Source: Enterobacteriaceae bacterium 4M9
GTDB taxonomy: Bacteria > Pseudomonadota > Gammaproteobacteria > Enterobacterales > Enterobacteriaceae
Assembly: GCA_010092695.1 (NCBI GenBank)
Contig: JAADJJ010000001.1
Coordinates: forward strand, 1,736,001 to 1,800,000
Direction of reading: 5' to 3'
DNA: 64,000 nucleotides
The position numbers and the translations under genes are program-made. The notes under the pieces were generated by a model that saw nothing but the letters and a program-made list of their open reading frames with translations, did not search any database and had not been told where the DNA came from. This document shows positions 31,148-41,987 of the stretch, in pieces; position 1 is the stretch's first letter; every line of letters begins with the position of its first letter.

Positions 31148-31411
31148 TTCAGCCCTGCTCGCGCCGGGAACGCTCCTGCTCACCCACATCGGGGAGCCAG
31201 TAATACGGTTTATCCCCGCCCGCGCGGGGAACACGCCAGGCCGTTGACCTTGAATTGGGTTTTGACCGGTTTATCCCCGCCTGCGCGGGGAACCGCGGGG
31301 AACACGGAAAAAGAACGTCGCCATAGGTCATTTCAGCCGGTTTATCCCCGCTCCCGCGGGGAACACGGAATGTGGCATCGTGGGGAGTAGGGGGCTGCGG
31401 TTTATCCCCGC
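31145..31411 (-). CRISPR. Short decayed type I-E-like CRISPR array, no cas genes nearby
   Basis: Five repeat units are seen on the + strand. R1 at 31145-31173 is degenerate (22 of 29 matches). R2 at 31206-31234 is intact. R3 at 31267-31305 carries a 10-base internal duplication. R4 at 31338-31366 is intact. R5 at 31398-31411 keeps only the first 14 bases. Spacers are 32, 32, 32 and 31 bases. The repeat core (CGGTTTATCCCCGC ... CGCGGGGAACAC) matches the enterobacterial I-E repeat; in the usual orientation crRNA would be read on the minus strand. R1 would then be the distal, normally degenerate repeat, and R5 is truncated at the leader end. No leader or cas gene is present. Confidence 0.88.
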
Positions 31412-31427
31412 AGCAGAGTCTGAAAAA

Positions 31428-31745
31428 TTAATGGCGATGTTTGTGCCAGCTACCGCGCGGACCACGGTCATGGCGTCCGTCAATATAGCCGCGCTCGTAA
31501 GCCCGACGCTGATCCCAGCCACGGTGACGACCGTTATCCCGGTGCCAGCCACCACGCTGCCATTTCCAGTTTTTATTCCAGTAATCGCGATCGCGCCAGC
31601 GGTCACCGTCCCAGTAATGCCCAATGCGGTCGCGATCGCCAATCTGTAGTTTGATCGACGGCAGCAGGGTGATTTCATCTGCGTGGGCGCTCAGTGGCAG
31701 CGTTGCCAACAGCACTGCGCCTAAAATCAGTGACCTGAACATCAT
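31428..31745 (-). CDS. ypeC: YpeC, small exported protein (DUF2502)
   Basis: The ATG at 31745 is chosen because AGGAG sits seven bases upstream and a Sec signal starts at once ([22 protein letters not shown], cleavage near residue 23). The 105-residue product has the DUF2502 core [30 protein letters not shown] and an Arg/His/Trp-rich tail ending SWHKHRH. It matches E. coli YpeC, which is also near mntH. Function is unknown; the His- and Arg-rich tail could bind metal or nucleic acid, but that is speculation. Its 3' end lies 17 bases from the truncated CRISPR repeat. Confidence 0.92.
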   Translation of the reverse strand: MMFRSLILGAVLLATLPLSAHADEITLLPSIKLQIGDRDRIGHYWDGDRWRDRDYWNKNWKWQRGGWHRDNGRHRGWDQRRAYERGYIDGRHDRGPRGSWHKHRH

Positions 31746-31864
31746 ACATTCTCCTGTACGACCGACTGTAAACGGCCTGTTAATGCAATCGTACCGGGAA
31801 GTAAGCAGATGTTTCTTCTCCGTCACTCCGAAAGGCAGTTGGCATACCGATTTTGCGAGAATTC

Positions 31865-32860
31865 CTAACCCCGTAAAATGGCGTCAATCTCGGCCCGTTC
31901 GGCTTCGCTGAACTCCCGCTGTGTAAGCATGCCGAGAGCATCATCAATCTGCTGCGTTTTACTGGCGCCGATGAGCACCGAGGTCACCAGGTCGTCGCGC
32001 AGCACCCAGGCGAGCGACATCTGCGCCAGAGACTGGCCACGACGCTGCGCCACCTCATTAAGCCTGCCTGTCTGCTCACGTTTTTTTACCGTCAGACTAT
32101 CCTGGGTCAGAAATTTGCTGGTGCTTGCCACCCGGGAGTCCTGCGGAATGCCGTGCAGATAGCGGTTTGTTAACAGGCCGCCAGCCAGTGGTGAAAACGC
32201 GATGCTGCCCACGCCGCAGTCCGCCAGTGTTGCCAGTAGCGACGTTTCTTCAGGTTCGCGCTCAAACAGTGAATATTTGAACTGATGGATAATACATGGT
32301 GTGCCAAGACGTTTGAGAATCGCGAATGCTTCGCGCGCCAGCGCCGTCGGGTAGCGCGATAGCCCCACGTACAGTGCCTTGCCCTGACGCACCAGACTAT
32401 CGAGTGCCTGCATGGTTTCATCCAGAGGTGTATCGGGATCGGGACGATGGTGGTAAAAAATATCCACATACTCTAATCCCATACGTTTCAGACTGTTGTC
32501 CATGCTTGCCAGCAGGTATTTACGCGAACCCCAGTCGCCGTAGGGACCCTCCCACATCGTGTATCCCGCTTTGGTGGAAACGATTAACTCGTTGCGCAGC
32601 CCACGGAAATCTCCTCGTAACTGTCGGCCAAAAAAACTCTCAGCACTGCCCGGTGGTGGGCCGTAGTTATTGGCCAGATCGAAATGAGTGATACCTCGGT
32701 CAAACGCGTGGCGTAGCAATGAACGGCTGGCCTCAGCGCAGCTGGTCTCACCGAAGTTATGCCACAGGCCAAGCGAAATGGCCGGTAATTTAAGTCCACT
32801 GTTGCCACAGCGCCGGTATTGCATCGTGTCGTAACGGGTTGGGCTGGCCTGCCATGTCAT
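31865..32860 (-). CDS. Aldo/keto reductase, YghZ-like
   Basis: The start at 32860 gives 331 residues and follows AGGAAC. It is an NADPH-dependent aldo/keto reductase of the YghZ / glyceraldehyde-3-phosphate reductase group: [11 protein letters not shown], the catalytic Asp/Tyr region [15 protein letters not shown] (tyrosine in NNYG), Lys in IVSTKAGY, and His in [37 protein letters not shown] and the C-terminal [14 protein letters not shown] complete the fold. The family reduces L-glyceraldehyde 3-phosphate, methylglyoxal and similar aldehydes. It is divergent from ipdC. Exact substrate is inferred, and paralogues exist in enterobacteria. Confidence 0.9.
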   Translation of the reverse strand: MTWQASPTRYDTMQYRRCGNSGLKLPAISLGLWHNFGETSCAEASRSLLRHAFDRGITHFDLANNYGPPPGSAESFFGRQLRGDFRGLRNELIVSTKAGYTMWEGPYGDWGSRKYLLASMDNSLKRMGLEYVDIFYHHRPDPDTPLDETMQALDSLVRQGKALYVGLSRYPTALAREAFAILKRLGTPCIIHQFKYSLFEREPEETSLLATLADCGVGSIAFSPLAGGLLTNRYLHGIPQDSRVASTSKFLTQDSLTVKKREQTGRLNEVAQRRGQSLAQMSLAWVLRDDLVTSVLIGASKTQQIDDALGMLTQREFSEAERAEIDAILRG

Positions 32861-32898
32861 AGGCGTTCCTGTGAAAAGTACCGGGGGATGAAGCTTAA

Positions 32899-34710
<1,812 letters not shown>

Positions 34711-34860
34711 CTGGCACGACGCCCGTGACCGAGGCTGAAACGTTTAATCGCTTTCTGTGACGGACGTCAATTTTCACGGGTCATCTGTGAGATGGTCGTT
34801 GTTGTTGAAGCACCATAATTTTAGAGTGTTAACAATTTGACCTTGTGGAGCCAGGAACTA

Positions 34861-35826
34861 ATGACCCAATACGCGTTGGTAGGTGATGTCGGCGGCACAA
34901 ACGCACGTCTGGCGTTGTGTAATCTTGATAACGGCGATATTTCTCATGCCAAAACCTATTCCGGCCTGGATTATCCTTCGCTGGAGGCGGTAATACAGGA
35001 GTATCTCAAGGCACAGGAGGCGAAAATTAGCGCGGGTTGTATTGCTATCGCTTGCCCGATAACCGGCGACTGGGTGGCGATGACCAACCACACCTGGGCT
35101 TTTTCCATTGCCGAAATGAAAAAGAATCTTGGCTTCACCTACCTTGAAATCATCAACGATTTTACCGCCGTTTCCATGGCAATCCCGATGCTCAAGCCTG
35201 AACATCTGATTCAGTTTGGCGGCGGTAAGCCGGTAGATGGCAAGCCGGTTGCGGTATATGGCGCAGGCACCGGGCTGGGTGTGGCGCACCTGGTACATGT
35301 GGACAAACGTTGGGTGAGCTTGCCTGGCGAAGGTGGCCACGCGGATTTTGCGCCTAACAGTGAAGAAGAAGATGTCATTCTTGAGCAGTTACGCACCGAG
35401 TTTGGTCATGTTTCAGCCGAGCGTGTGCTGTCTGGTCCGGGCCTGGTAAACCTCTATCGTGCGATTGTGAAGGCCGATAACCGCCAGCCTGAAAACCTGC
35501 AACCGAAGGATGTCACCGAGCGCGCACTCGCGGACAGCTGCACTGACTGTCGCCGGGCGCTGTCGCTGTTCTGCGTGATTATGGGGCGTTTTGGCGGCAA
35601 TCTCGCGCTAACGCTCAGCACTGCAGGCGGCGTATATATCGCTGGTGGTATTGTGCCGCGCTTCCTGGACTTCTTTAAGGCCTCCGGCTTTCGCGGCGGC
35701 TTTGAAGATAAAGGCCGTCTGAAGGATTTTGTCGAGGATATCCCGGTTTATCTGATAACCCATGAACAACCGGGGCTGCTGGGTTCCGGTGCCCATCTGC
35801 GCCAGACGATGGGGCAAGTTATCTGA
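34861..35826 (+). CDS. glk: Glucokinase
   Basis: Phosphorylates glucose at C6 with ATP in the cytoplasm, using glucose released from disaccharides or entering outside the PTS. The ATG at 34861 (after CCAGGAACT) gives 321 residues, exactly the E. coli length. Motifs are: ATP phosphate loop [13 protein letters not shown], catalytic Asp in [41 protein letters not shown] and [14 protein letters not shown]. The 150 bases between ipdC and glk suggest an independent promoter. The gene is followed by a strong stem-loop. Confidence 0.98.
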   Translation: MTQYALVGDVGGTNARLALCNLDNGDISHAKTYSGLDYPSLEAVIQEYLKAQEAKISAGCIAIACPITGDWVAMTNHTWAFSIAEMKKNLGFTYLEIINDFTAVSMAIPMLKPEHLIQFGGGKPVDGKPVAVYGAGTGLGVAHLVHVDKRWVSLPGEGGHADFAPNSEEEDVILEQLRTEFGHVSAERVLSGPGLVNLYRAIVKADNRQPENLQPKDVTERALADSCTDCRRALSLFCVIMGRFGGNLALTLSTAGGVYIAGGIVPRFLDFFKASGFRGGFEDKGRLKDFVEDIPVYLITHEQPGLLGSGAHLRQTMGQVI

Positions 35827-35850
35827 CCGATTTTATCTGCTGATGTGCCA

Positions 35851-35880
35851 TAAACGCCGCAGGGGAGTCTGCGGCGTTTA
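35851..35880 (+). terminator. Terminator after glk
   Basis: TAAACGCCGCA and TGCGGCGTTTA form an 11-bp stem with an eight-base loop, 25 bases beyond the glk stop, followed by TGTTTGT. Confidence 0.75.
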
Positions 35881-35985
35881 TGTTTGTGCCGTAAGGGAAT
35901 CAGGCTATGGCACACCTGCCTGGTAAAAGAAGATTCAAATATTCGCGCTGTGGGGGCGCAAGGCGCTTTGTGCGTACAGAACATG

Positions 35986-36013
35986 AAAGCGGCCGTCACA
36001 GGACAGCCGCTTT
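35986..36013. terminator. Stem-loop in the glk / DUF1479 convergent gap
   Basis: AAAGCGGC and GCCGCTTT pair around a 12-base loop, followed by TT on the + strand. It may end the minus-strand DUF1479 transcript or serve both directions. Confidence 0.5.
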
Positions 36014-36087
36014 TCGTATGACAGGTATTAGTCGCCCTGTCTGCGTCGTTTACCGCAACGAGGTCTGAGCGCCTGCGACCTGGCCGG

Positions 36088-37332
36088 TCAGCGTGTGCCG
36101 CCAAGCTGCGCAAGGCCGGTATCCGTCAGTGTCTCAATCCCTGGGCGATCGGTGAAATCCGTTTCAAAATCATCGGCGGCAAAATCCGGTGGTGAACGTC
36201 CTTCCACAAATGCAGGCCACTGGCGTTGCAGATAGGCGGCGTTTTTCTCGCACCAGGGAGCCGCGGCAATGTACATCACGTTGCTGTCAAACTCGCCGTT
36301 GTGCTCATTTTCAACGGCGTGGATAACGTCGCAGTGCCAGAAGACGGCATCACCCGCTTCCATGTCGGGAATAGAGGAAATCCCTTGCAGTAAAAGGGGA
36401 TGCCACTGCTTGTTAACAGACAGCGCACGCCCCGGTTTGGCATCACACAGTGAGTCTTCCGGTACGTCATCCTGCAAGGCACGCAGCAGAATCCAGGCCA
36501 TTGCGTTGGCGACCGGAAGCAGTTGTAGCGTGCCAGCACCTTTGCGCTGCGGCGTCAGGGCGGTCCAGCCCTGGAAAGTCCGAAACATGGAGCACACCGC
36601 CGGAGACGGGAACTCGCGCGCTTCGGTACGGCCTTCTGCGTCGAAGGGGCTGTAGCGTTGCCAGTTGCCGCTAAAAACGTGACGATAAACGTGACGAAAG
36701 TTTTCATCCAGCCAGCGTTCGACCGAGCCGCCATCGACATGAGGAGACAGCCCGAGGGAACCAGAATGCGGCGGTCGGCGGCGGGTGCGGTCAGCGTAGG
36801 TCACCACGCGGTTCGGATCAAAGTGCTGACGCCCGTGGCTTTCGGTTTGCCACAGCCCGTTGAGGAAAATCTGTACTGCCTTCATGCGTTCAGCCTGGCG
36901 CGCCTCAACCTGTGGCGTAGACCAGTAAATACCGTAAATCTGCGGCTTACTGTCGGCCAGCGTGCCGAAGTAATTATCCTCAGCCGCATTTTTCAGCTTT
37001 TCAACAAAGTGATTTTTTTCAAGATAATCGCCAATCTGCTGGTTCCAGCCATTGGCTTTTTCTTGTGGGAATACGCCGTGGATAACCACGCAGCCACGCT
37101 GGCGGATAAGCGCTTTCTGCTGCTCAGAAATGCGGTTATGCACGATGTCATCGGCGTGAAGTTGTGGCACCGGGTGTTCTCCCCGTGCCTGTGCCGCCTG
37201 TAATTCGTTTATCTGGCGCGTAATGTCTGCTTCCAGTTCGCTGAACACCCGGGCGTAGTCCGGAAGTGCCTGACGCAGGTGGTGTTTGATATCACGAATG
37301 GCTTGCGGCACGTCATCAATGTGCAGATTCAT
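36088..37332 (-). CDS. DUF1479 (YbiU-like) predicted Fe(II)/2-oxoglutarate-type oxygenase
   Basis: A 414-residue cytoplasmic protein of the DUF1479/YbiU family. The double-stranded beta-helix shows a plausible metal triad with [12 protein letters not shown] (His-x-Asp) and a distal His in [14 protein letters not shown]. Other conserved blocks are [13 protein letters not shown] and [20 protein letters not shown], with [14 protein letters not shown] next to it. E. coli YbiU (~421 residues) has no established reaction, so oxygenase activity is inferred from the fold. It converges on glk and is divergent from alaC. In E. coli ybiU lies elsewhere, so this is either a relocated orthologue or a paralogue. 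Confidence 0.85.
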   Translation of the reverse strand: MNLHIDDVPQAIRDIKHHLRQALPDYARVFSELEADITRQINELQAAQARGEHPVPQLHADDIVHNRISEQQKALIRQRGCVVIHGVFPQEKANGWNQQIGDYLEKNHFVEKLKNAAEDNYFGTLADSKPQIYGIYWSTPQVEARQAERMKAVQIFLNGLWQTESHGRQHFDPNRVVTYADRTRRRPPHSGSLGLSPHVDGGSVERWLDENFRHVYRHVFSGNWQRYSPFDAEGRTEAREFPSPAVCSMFRTFQGWTALTPQRKGAGTLQLLPVANAMAWILLRALQDDVPEDSLCDAKPGRALSVNKQWHPLLLQGISSIPDMEAGDAVFWHCDVIHAVENEHNGEFDSNVMYIAAAPWCEKNAAYLQRQWPAFVEGRSPPDFAADDFETDFTDRPGIETLTDTGLAQLGGTR

Positions 37333-37573
37333 AGGGTTGGCTCCACGTTATCGGAATATGTTTTTTATTTGTTGCTACAAGGTAAATATAAATCCGTGTC
37401 TGCAAATAAAAAAGAGATAACCTTCAAATGAAGCATCCCCTTTTAATGAATGAAAATATTTTTTGTTAACCCCCTCGACAGATGAAAATTATCCAGGTTA
37501 TGTTTTGAACAGGCCGCAAGATGCGGTCACGTCGCTCGGACGGTCCGGGCGCTTACGTTACTTCGAGGAATTT

Positions 37574-38809
37574 ATGGCTGACTTCAGTCCAAAACGCCGT
37601 TTTTCGCGTATCGACAGACTTCCCCCTTACGTTTTCAACATTACCGCTGAGCTCAAGATGGCTGCGCGCCGGCGCGGCGAAGATATTATTGACTTCAGCA
37701 TGGGCAACCCCGATGGCGCCACACCGCCGCATATTGTCGAAAAGCTCTGTACCGTGGCCCAGCGCCCGGATACCCATGGTTACTCCACATCACGCGGTAT
37801 TCCGCGCCTGCGCCGTGCAATTTCGCGCTGGTATCAGGAGCGCTACCAGGTGGATATTGACCCGGAAACCGAAGCGATTGTGACCATCGGCTCAAAAGAG
37901 GGGCTGGCGCACTTGATGCTGGCGACACTGGATCATGGTGATACTGTGCTGGTGCCAAACCCGAGCTACCCGATTCATATTTATGGTGCCGTGATTGCCG
38001 GTGCCCAGGTGCGCTCGGTCCCGCTGGTAGAGGGGGTGGATTTCTTTAACGAGCTGGAGCGCGCTATTCGCGAAAGCTACCCCAAACCGAAGATGATGAT
38101 CCTCGGCTTTCCGTCAAATCCGACGGCACAGTGTGTCGAGCTGGAGTTTTTCGAGCGCGTTGTGGCGCTGGCGAAGCAGTATGACGTGCTGGTGGTACAC
38201 GATCTGGCCTATGCCGATATTGTTTACGACGGCTGGAAAGCACCATCCATTATGCAGGTACCAGGTGCACGCGACGTCGCGGTGGAATTTTTCACGCTGT
38301 CAAAAAGTTACAACATGGCGGGCTGGCGCATCGGCTTTATGGTGGGCAATCAGGAGCTGGTGGCAGCGCTGGCACGTATCAAAAGTTACCACGACTATGG
38401 CACGTTCACTCCGCTACAGGTGGCGGCTATTGCCGCGCTGGAAGGTGAGCAGCAGTGCGTGCGCGATATTGCCGAGCAGTATAAGCGCCGTCGCGATGTG
38501 CTGGTGAAAGGGCTGCATGAAGCGGGCTGGATGGTGGAATGTCCAAAGGCATCAATGTACGTTTGGGCGAAGATCCCGGAGCCTTACGCTGCAATGGGGT
38601 CACTGGAGTTTGCCAAAAAGCTGTTACAGGACGCGAAAGTGTGCGTTTCACCTGGGATTGGCTTTGGTGATTATGGGGATACCCACGTGCGTTTTGCGCT
38701 AATTGAAAACAGCGATCGTATTCGCCAGGCCGTGCGCGGTATTAAGGCGATGTTTCGCAGTGACGGGCTGTTGACGGTAAGCGCTAAAGCCGGTGTAGAG
38801 ACCGAGTAA
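37574..38809 (+). CDS. alaC: Glutamate-pyruvate aminotransferase AlaC
   Basis: A class I PLP aminotransferase that makes alanine from pyruvate and glutamate. The ATG at 37574 after CGAGGAA gives 411 residues (E. coli 412), beginning [20 protein letters not shown]. The PLP lysine lies in [15 protein letters not shown] near residue 248. [40 protein letters not shown] and [20 protein letters not shown] are typical. The upstream 37333-37573 region is divergent with the DUF1479 gene. It contains a short leader with small hairpins (GCCGCAAGATGCGGTC). Confidence 0.95.
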   Translation: MADFSPKRRFSRIDRLPPYVFNITAELKMAARRRGEDIIDFSMGNPDGATPPHIVEKLCTVAQRPDTHGYSTSRGIPRLRRAISRWYQERYQVDIDPETEAIVTIGSKEGLAHLMLATLDHGDTVLVPNPSYPIHIYGAVIAGAQVRSVPLVEGVDFFNELERAIRESYPKPKMMILGFPSNPTAQCVELEFFERVVALAKQYDVLVVHDLAYADIVYDGWKAPSIMQVPGARDVAVEFFTLSKSYNMAGWRIGFMVGNQELVAALARIKSYHDYGTFTPLQVAAIAALEGEQQCVRDIAEQYKRRRDVLVKGLHEAGWMVECPKASMYVWAKIPEPYAAMGSLEFAKKLLQDAKVCVSPGIGFGDYGDTHVRFALIENSDRIRQAVRGIKAMFRSDGLLTVSAKAGVETE

Positions 38810-38815
38810 GACGCA

Positions 38816-38839
38816 AACAGGAGCCGCCAGGCTCCTGTT
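38816..38839 (+). terminator. Stem-loop after alaC
   Basis: AACAGGAGCC and GGCTCCTGTT form a perfect 10-bp stem around GCCA, seven bases beyond the alaC stop. A weak T run (GTCATTT) follows. Confidence 0.75.
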
Positions 38840-38866
38840 GTCATTTCGCTTTGCGCAAAAGCAGGC

Positions 38867-39106
38867 TTATTCAAGCATCAGAAAGAATGTACCGACCCAC
38901 AAAAACAGAATCACTGAAATGCCCATAAAAAAATATTTCACGTCTTTTGCTCCACGCACTGCTGTACGCTCAAAATCGAAATAGGGTGAGGCCCGGTTGC
39001 CTGACTGAAATGCTTTTAGAAAAACATACAGCCGCTTCACGACCGCTGTTGGCAGATCCAGCGTGCCAGGCGGCGCTAATGTAACGCCAAATCCGGGGGG
39101 ATACAA
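38867..39106 (-). CDS. Possible small membrane protein, start uncertain
   Basis: An open frame ending in a hydrophobic segment (KYFFMGISVILFLWVGTFFLMLE) that would span the membrane. The full frame of 79 residues begins at a TTG at 39106 with no good ribosome-binding site. A GTG about 22 codons in would give ~57 residues (KRLYVFLKAFQ onward). The middle is polar, with NRASPYFDFERTAVRGAKDV. I do not recognise it. It converges on alaC. It could be a real short membrane protein or the remnant of a longer gene whose 5' part has been lost. Confidence 0.4.
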   Translation of the reverse strand: MYPPGFGVTLAPPGTLDLPTAVVKRLYVFLKAFQSGNRASPYFDFERTAVRGAKDVKYFFMGISVILFLWVGTFFLMLE

Positions 39107-39636
39107 GCGGCTGCACGTGGGTTCGCAGGCTTTTTTTGTAGCTGCGCGAGCGACCTTATTAATCCTTTAAAAACAGGTTGTTAATTCATAACGGCAGTCT
39201 TAACAATCCCGATACAGGCTCAGTTATCTTTCATCAAAGGCAGTGTGGACTGTGAGTGATAGTGTGTCCACCTTCGGCCGACCCTTTTAGGAATTAATGG
39301 ACATTATTATCCTTTTCATGCATCCGAAATAAGGCAAAGGCGGCATACATAACCGGCGCGAAATAATCCTTTCTGCAACTTCTGAGTCCTTGCGTTACGG
39401 CGCGCTTACCAGACAGATTTAAAAGCATGATGAGCAGACTGTAACCCATTCAGGGCATCTTTTATAAAACACAAGACCGCCGGTTTTTTACAGGCCTGGT
39501 CATCTTATCGCCAGTGTGGTGCTGAATAAAACGTTGATATTAAGTACGGGGAAAAGGGTGAATGTTGTAAAGGAATACTTAACGACATCATTTAACGCTA
39601 TATGGAGGTTATTTGATTTTAATCTTTATTAAACAG
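39107..39636. other. Gene-poor, AT-rich stretch
   Basis: 530 bases with no credible gene. A small inverted repeat (GTGGAC ... GTCCAC) lies near 39243-39270. The sequence is richer in A+T than the flanking core genes and borders the accessory region around argW. No repeat, insertion sequence end or tRNA fragment was recognised. Confidence 0.6.
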
Positions 39637-39903
39637 TCAATTAGGTTGTTTGGCTAAGCGAAATGCGTCATGAAGATAAAGCATGGCTTCAGCAAAGTTA
39701 TCATCAAGTGTGTAGAAATAAGCTTCCGGCACGTCAAGCACTTTGGCAATGGCGCACACGGTTTGAAAAGTAGGGCTGTGTGTCCCTTTTTCATATTGCG
39801 ACATTCTGGCCCGACCCGATGAATCTATACCTGCAAGAATGCCGAGTTTAGTCTGGGTTAAACCTGCCCGCTCACGTGCGGCTTTCAAACGCTTGGGAAC
39901 CAT
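39637..39903 (-). CDS. XRE-family helix-turn-helix regulator
   Basis: An 88-residue single-domain DNA-binding protein. The Cro/C1-type helix-turn-helix occupies residues ~4-60: LKAARERAGLTQTKLGILAG, then DSSGRARMSQYEKGTHSPTF and ICAIAKVLDVPEAYFY in the fold's last helices (the exact second segment reads CAIAKVLDV). The C-terminal tail (DDNFAEAMLYLHDAFRLAKQ) is a short helix. Single-domain XRE regulators of this kind are common in prophages, toxin-antitoxin systems and islands. No partner gene is adjacent: the nearest gene on the same strand is 530 bases downstream. Targets are unknown. Confidence 0.82.
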   Translation of the reverse strand: MVPKRLKAARERAGLTQTKLGILAGIDSSGRARMSQYEKGTHSPTFQTVCAIAKVLDVPEAYFYTLDDNFAEAMLYLHDAFRLAKQPN

Positions 39904-40233
39904 CTACTTAAACCCATCTCAGCAGTAATCAACTTATTTACATGTTTAGCATTTCTTGATTTTTACCGTGTTAAGACTCCCTATACGCCTTTCCTGGCTG
40001 CCAGATGGGGTTTGTTCGAGGGAGAACGGTATAAAAAATAAAGAGATACATGGCATTGCGCCGTAATAAAACGCGATGCTGTGCTTTTTGCCGTAAGGGA
40101 AGGGTGTGGACCGGGTTACGCAGATTTCAGTGTAGCGCGTACGGATCAGGGGACATATCGCCGCTGGCGACAACGGTGACTAAGGCGGTTTTTGTCAGAC
40201 CGACAGGAAGGTGAAGCAATCAGGAAGATGAAA
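39904..40233. other. Gene-free stretch between XRE gene and tRNA-Arg
   Basis: 330 bases containing, at the right, the sequence just downstream of the tRNA-Arg 3' end where an attachment site would be expected. I see no gene, no direct repeat of the tRNA 3' end and no clear terminator. The XRE promoter should lie near 39920-39980. Confidence 0.55.
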
Positions 40234-40308
40234 TGGCGTCCCCTGCAGGAATCGAACCTACAACTAGCCCTTAGGAGGGGCTCGTTATATCCATTTAACT
40301 AAGGGGAC
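40234..40308 (-). tRNA. argW: tRNA-Arg (anticodon CCT), argW
   Basis: 75 bases with encoded CCA. On the minus strand it begins GTCCCCTTAGTTAAATGGA and has the anticodon CCT in CCTCCTAAGG. It matches E. coli argW, a well-known integration site. On the minus strand a possible promoter (TTGATG, then GATAGT 16 bases on) lies at 40377-40350. Confidence 0.97.
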
Positions 40309-40482
40309 TTTACACGGCGTTAACTCAGGTTTACTGCCCTTGAATCAATACTATCGTAACTACGCGCTTTGCATCAAGGTTTTTGCTCTGCTTACACGTG
40401 TTCGAGAACGGTGTAAGCACTTGCTAATGCGTACATTTTAAGTACAGAATGCCTGTAAACCATGTGTACAGGATATAAAGCC

Positions 40483-41651
40483 GTGGCGCTGAGTGAGACC
40501 AAACTGCGAACCCTCCACAACAAGCCTTATTCCGGCGCTGCTGAAGTCACTGACAGTGACGGCCTTAGCGCACGCATTACACCCACCGGCACCATTACCT
40601 TCCAGTATCGTTACCGCTGGAACGGCAAAGCGGTGCGCCTGACAGTAGGCAGGTATCCTGCCACGTCGCTTAAAGACGCCCGAGCCATTGTCAGTGAATT
40701 GCGCGCAGTGTACACGAAGGGTATTAACCCCAAAAATTATTTCGCCCGTGAAGAGGGGAAACTGACACTCAAAGAGTGCCTCGACCGATGGTGGGAAAAA
40801 TACGTTACGGGGCTGAGACCTAATACCCAAACGCTGTACCGATCAGTGGTGTACAACACTCTGTACGCAGAGTTCGTAGACGTACCTGTTGCCAGTATCC
40901 CTGCATCGGCCTGGGTTCAGTTTTTCAACAAGCAAGAAAGTCTCAACAAAAAAAAGCACGTGTGCTGCTGCAGCAACTCAGGTCGGTTATTAACTGGTGT
41001 ATGAGCCGAGAACTGATCCCATCGTGTGAGATGATGAAACTGAGCGTTAAGAACATTGGTAAGAAGCCGGATGCGGGTGAGCGCGTGCTGACCTACAGTG
41101 AACTGGCAAAAATCTGGCTGGCTCTGGAACGTTCAACGGTGACATCGTCCAACCGACTGCTGCATCAACTCATGCTGTTGTATTCCTGCCGCTCGTCTGA
41201 AATGCGCCTCGCGCTGGCGGGGGAATTTAACATGCCAGATCGTATCTGGACGGTGCCGGGTGGGCATTCGAAAATGGGGAATATCATAAAACGCCCGATT
41301 TTCGACCAGGTAAAACCGTATCTGGATAGATTGCTGAGTGTGGGTAATGATGTGTTGTTTCCTGGTCAGTATCGGGATAAGCCGCTCGACAGCTCGTCGG
41401 CGAGTCTGTACATGCGCAAATTGCGCAAAGAGATTGGCATCCCAGAATGGCGGCCCCGCGATTTCCGACGGTCTCTGTCCACGAATTTATCGAGGGAAGG
41501 GATTATGCCCCATGTCACCGAAAAGATGTTGGGGCATGAGCTGAGTGGTGTGATGGCGGCGTATAACCAGCACGACTGGCTGGCAGAACAAAAAGCGGCT
41601 TATGAGTTGTATGCAGATAAAATTTTCTGGCACGTTAAACAGCTTGGTTAA
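40483..41651 (+). pseudogene. P4-type tyrosine integrase, frameshifted at an A8 tract
   Basis: Two overlapping frames together encode a complete ~390-residue tyrosine recombinase. Frame one (from GTG 40483, after AGGATATAAAGCC; an ATG at 40462 is possible) has the N-terminal arm-binding domain: LSETKLRTLHNKPYSG, YRWNGKAVRLTVGRYPATSL. Frame two holds the catalytic domain: Arg in YSCRSSEMRLAL, Lys in GHSKMGN, RPRDFRRSLSTNL (Asp where His is usual), His in MLGHELSG and Tyr in AAYNQHDW. The switch is at a run of eight A (about 40948-40955); a ninth A would restore one frame. It is therefore inactive, rescued by slippage at the A tract, or a sequencing error. No other break was seen. Confidence 0.82.
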
Positions 41652-41750
41652 TACCGTCGCCTTCTCACTCTATTCCCGACCGCTTTCCGGCTAAAGCATG
41701 TCAGGGATACCGGTCGCGCAAAGCTACAGTCCAGAATAAGCCTGCAAAAC

Positions 41751-41987
41751 GTGGTTTGCCGTTCAGCGATTTTCCCCATCACCTCACCGCGCTTGCTATC
41801 GGTCATTCCACTCTTTTCATGGCTACGTACCGCTTACATGGGCCAGACGCCGGTAAGCGTATGGCAGTCAGCAGAAATTCATGAGTCAGCAGTAATAAAC
41901 ATACTATGGCGCGTTACAGTAAAATCTTCAGGGTGGCGACGGCAACAAACGGGACTAACAACACCATGCACATCGATATTGTCTTGA
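41751..41987 (+). other. Possible Ash-like phage/satellite ORF remnant
   Basis: A 78-codon GTG frame whose middle (WLRTAYMGQTPVSVWQSAEIH) and end (GLTTPCTSI) resemble, from memory, small Ash-type ORFs of P4-like satellites. It overlaps the 3' end of the opposite-strand gene at 41914. There is no convincing ribosome-binding site, so it is probably a decayed remnant or chance similarity. Confidence 0.3.

Noticed and set aside
31145..31411. A functional CRISPR-Cas defence locus
   Set aside because: No cas genes, no leader, truncated and degenerate repeats; only an array remnant can be supported.
40234..40308. Classical attL at the argW 3' end for the frameshifted integrase
   Set aside because: The integrase is on the tRNA's 5' side and no duplicate of the tRNA 3' end was found near 43.4 kb.
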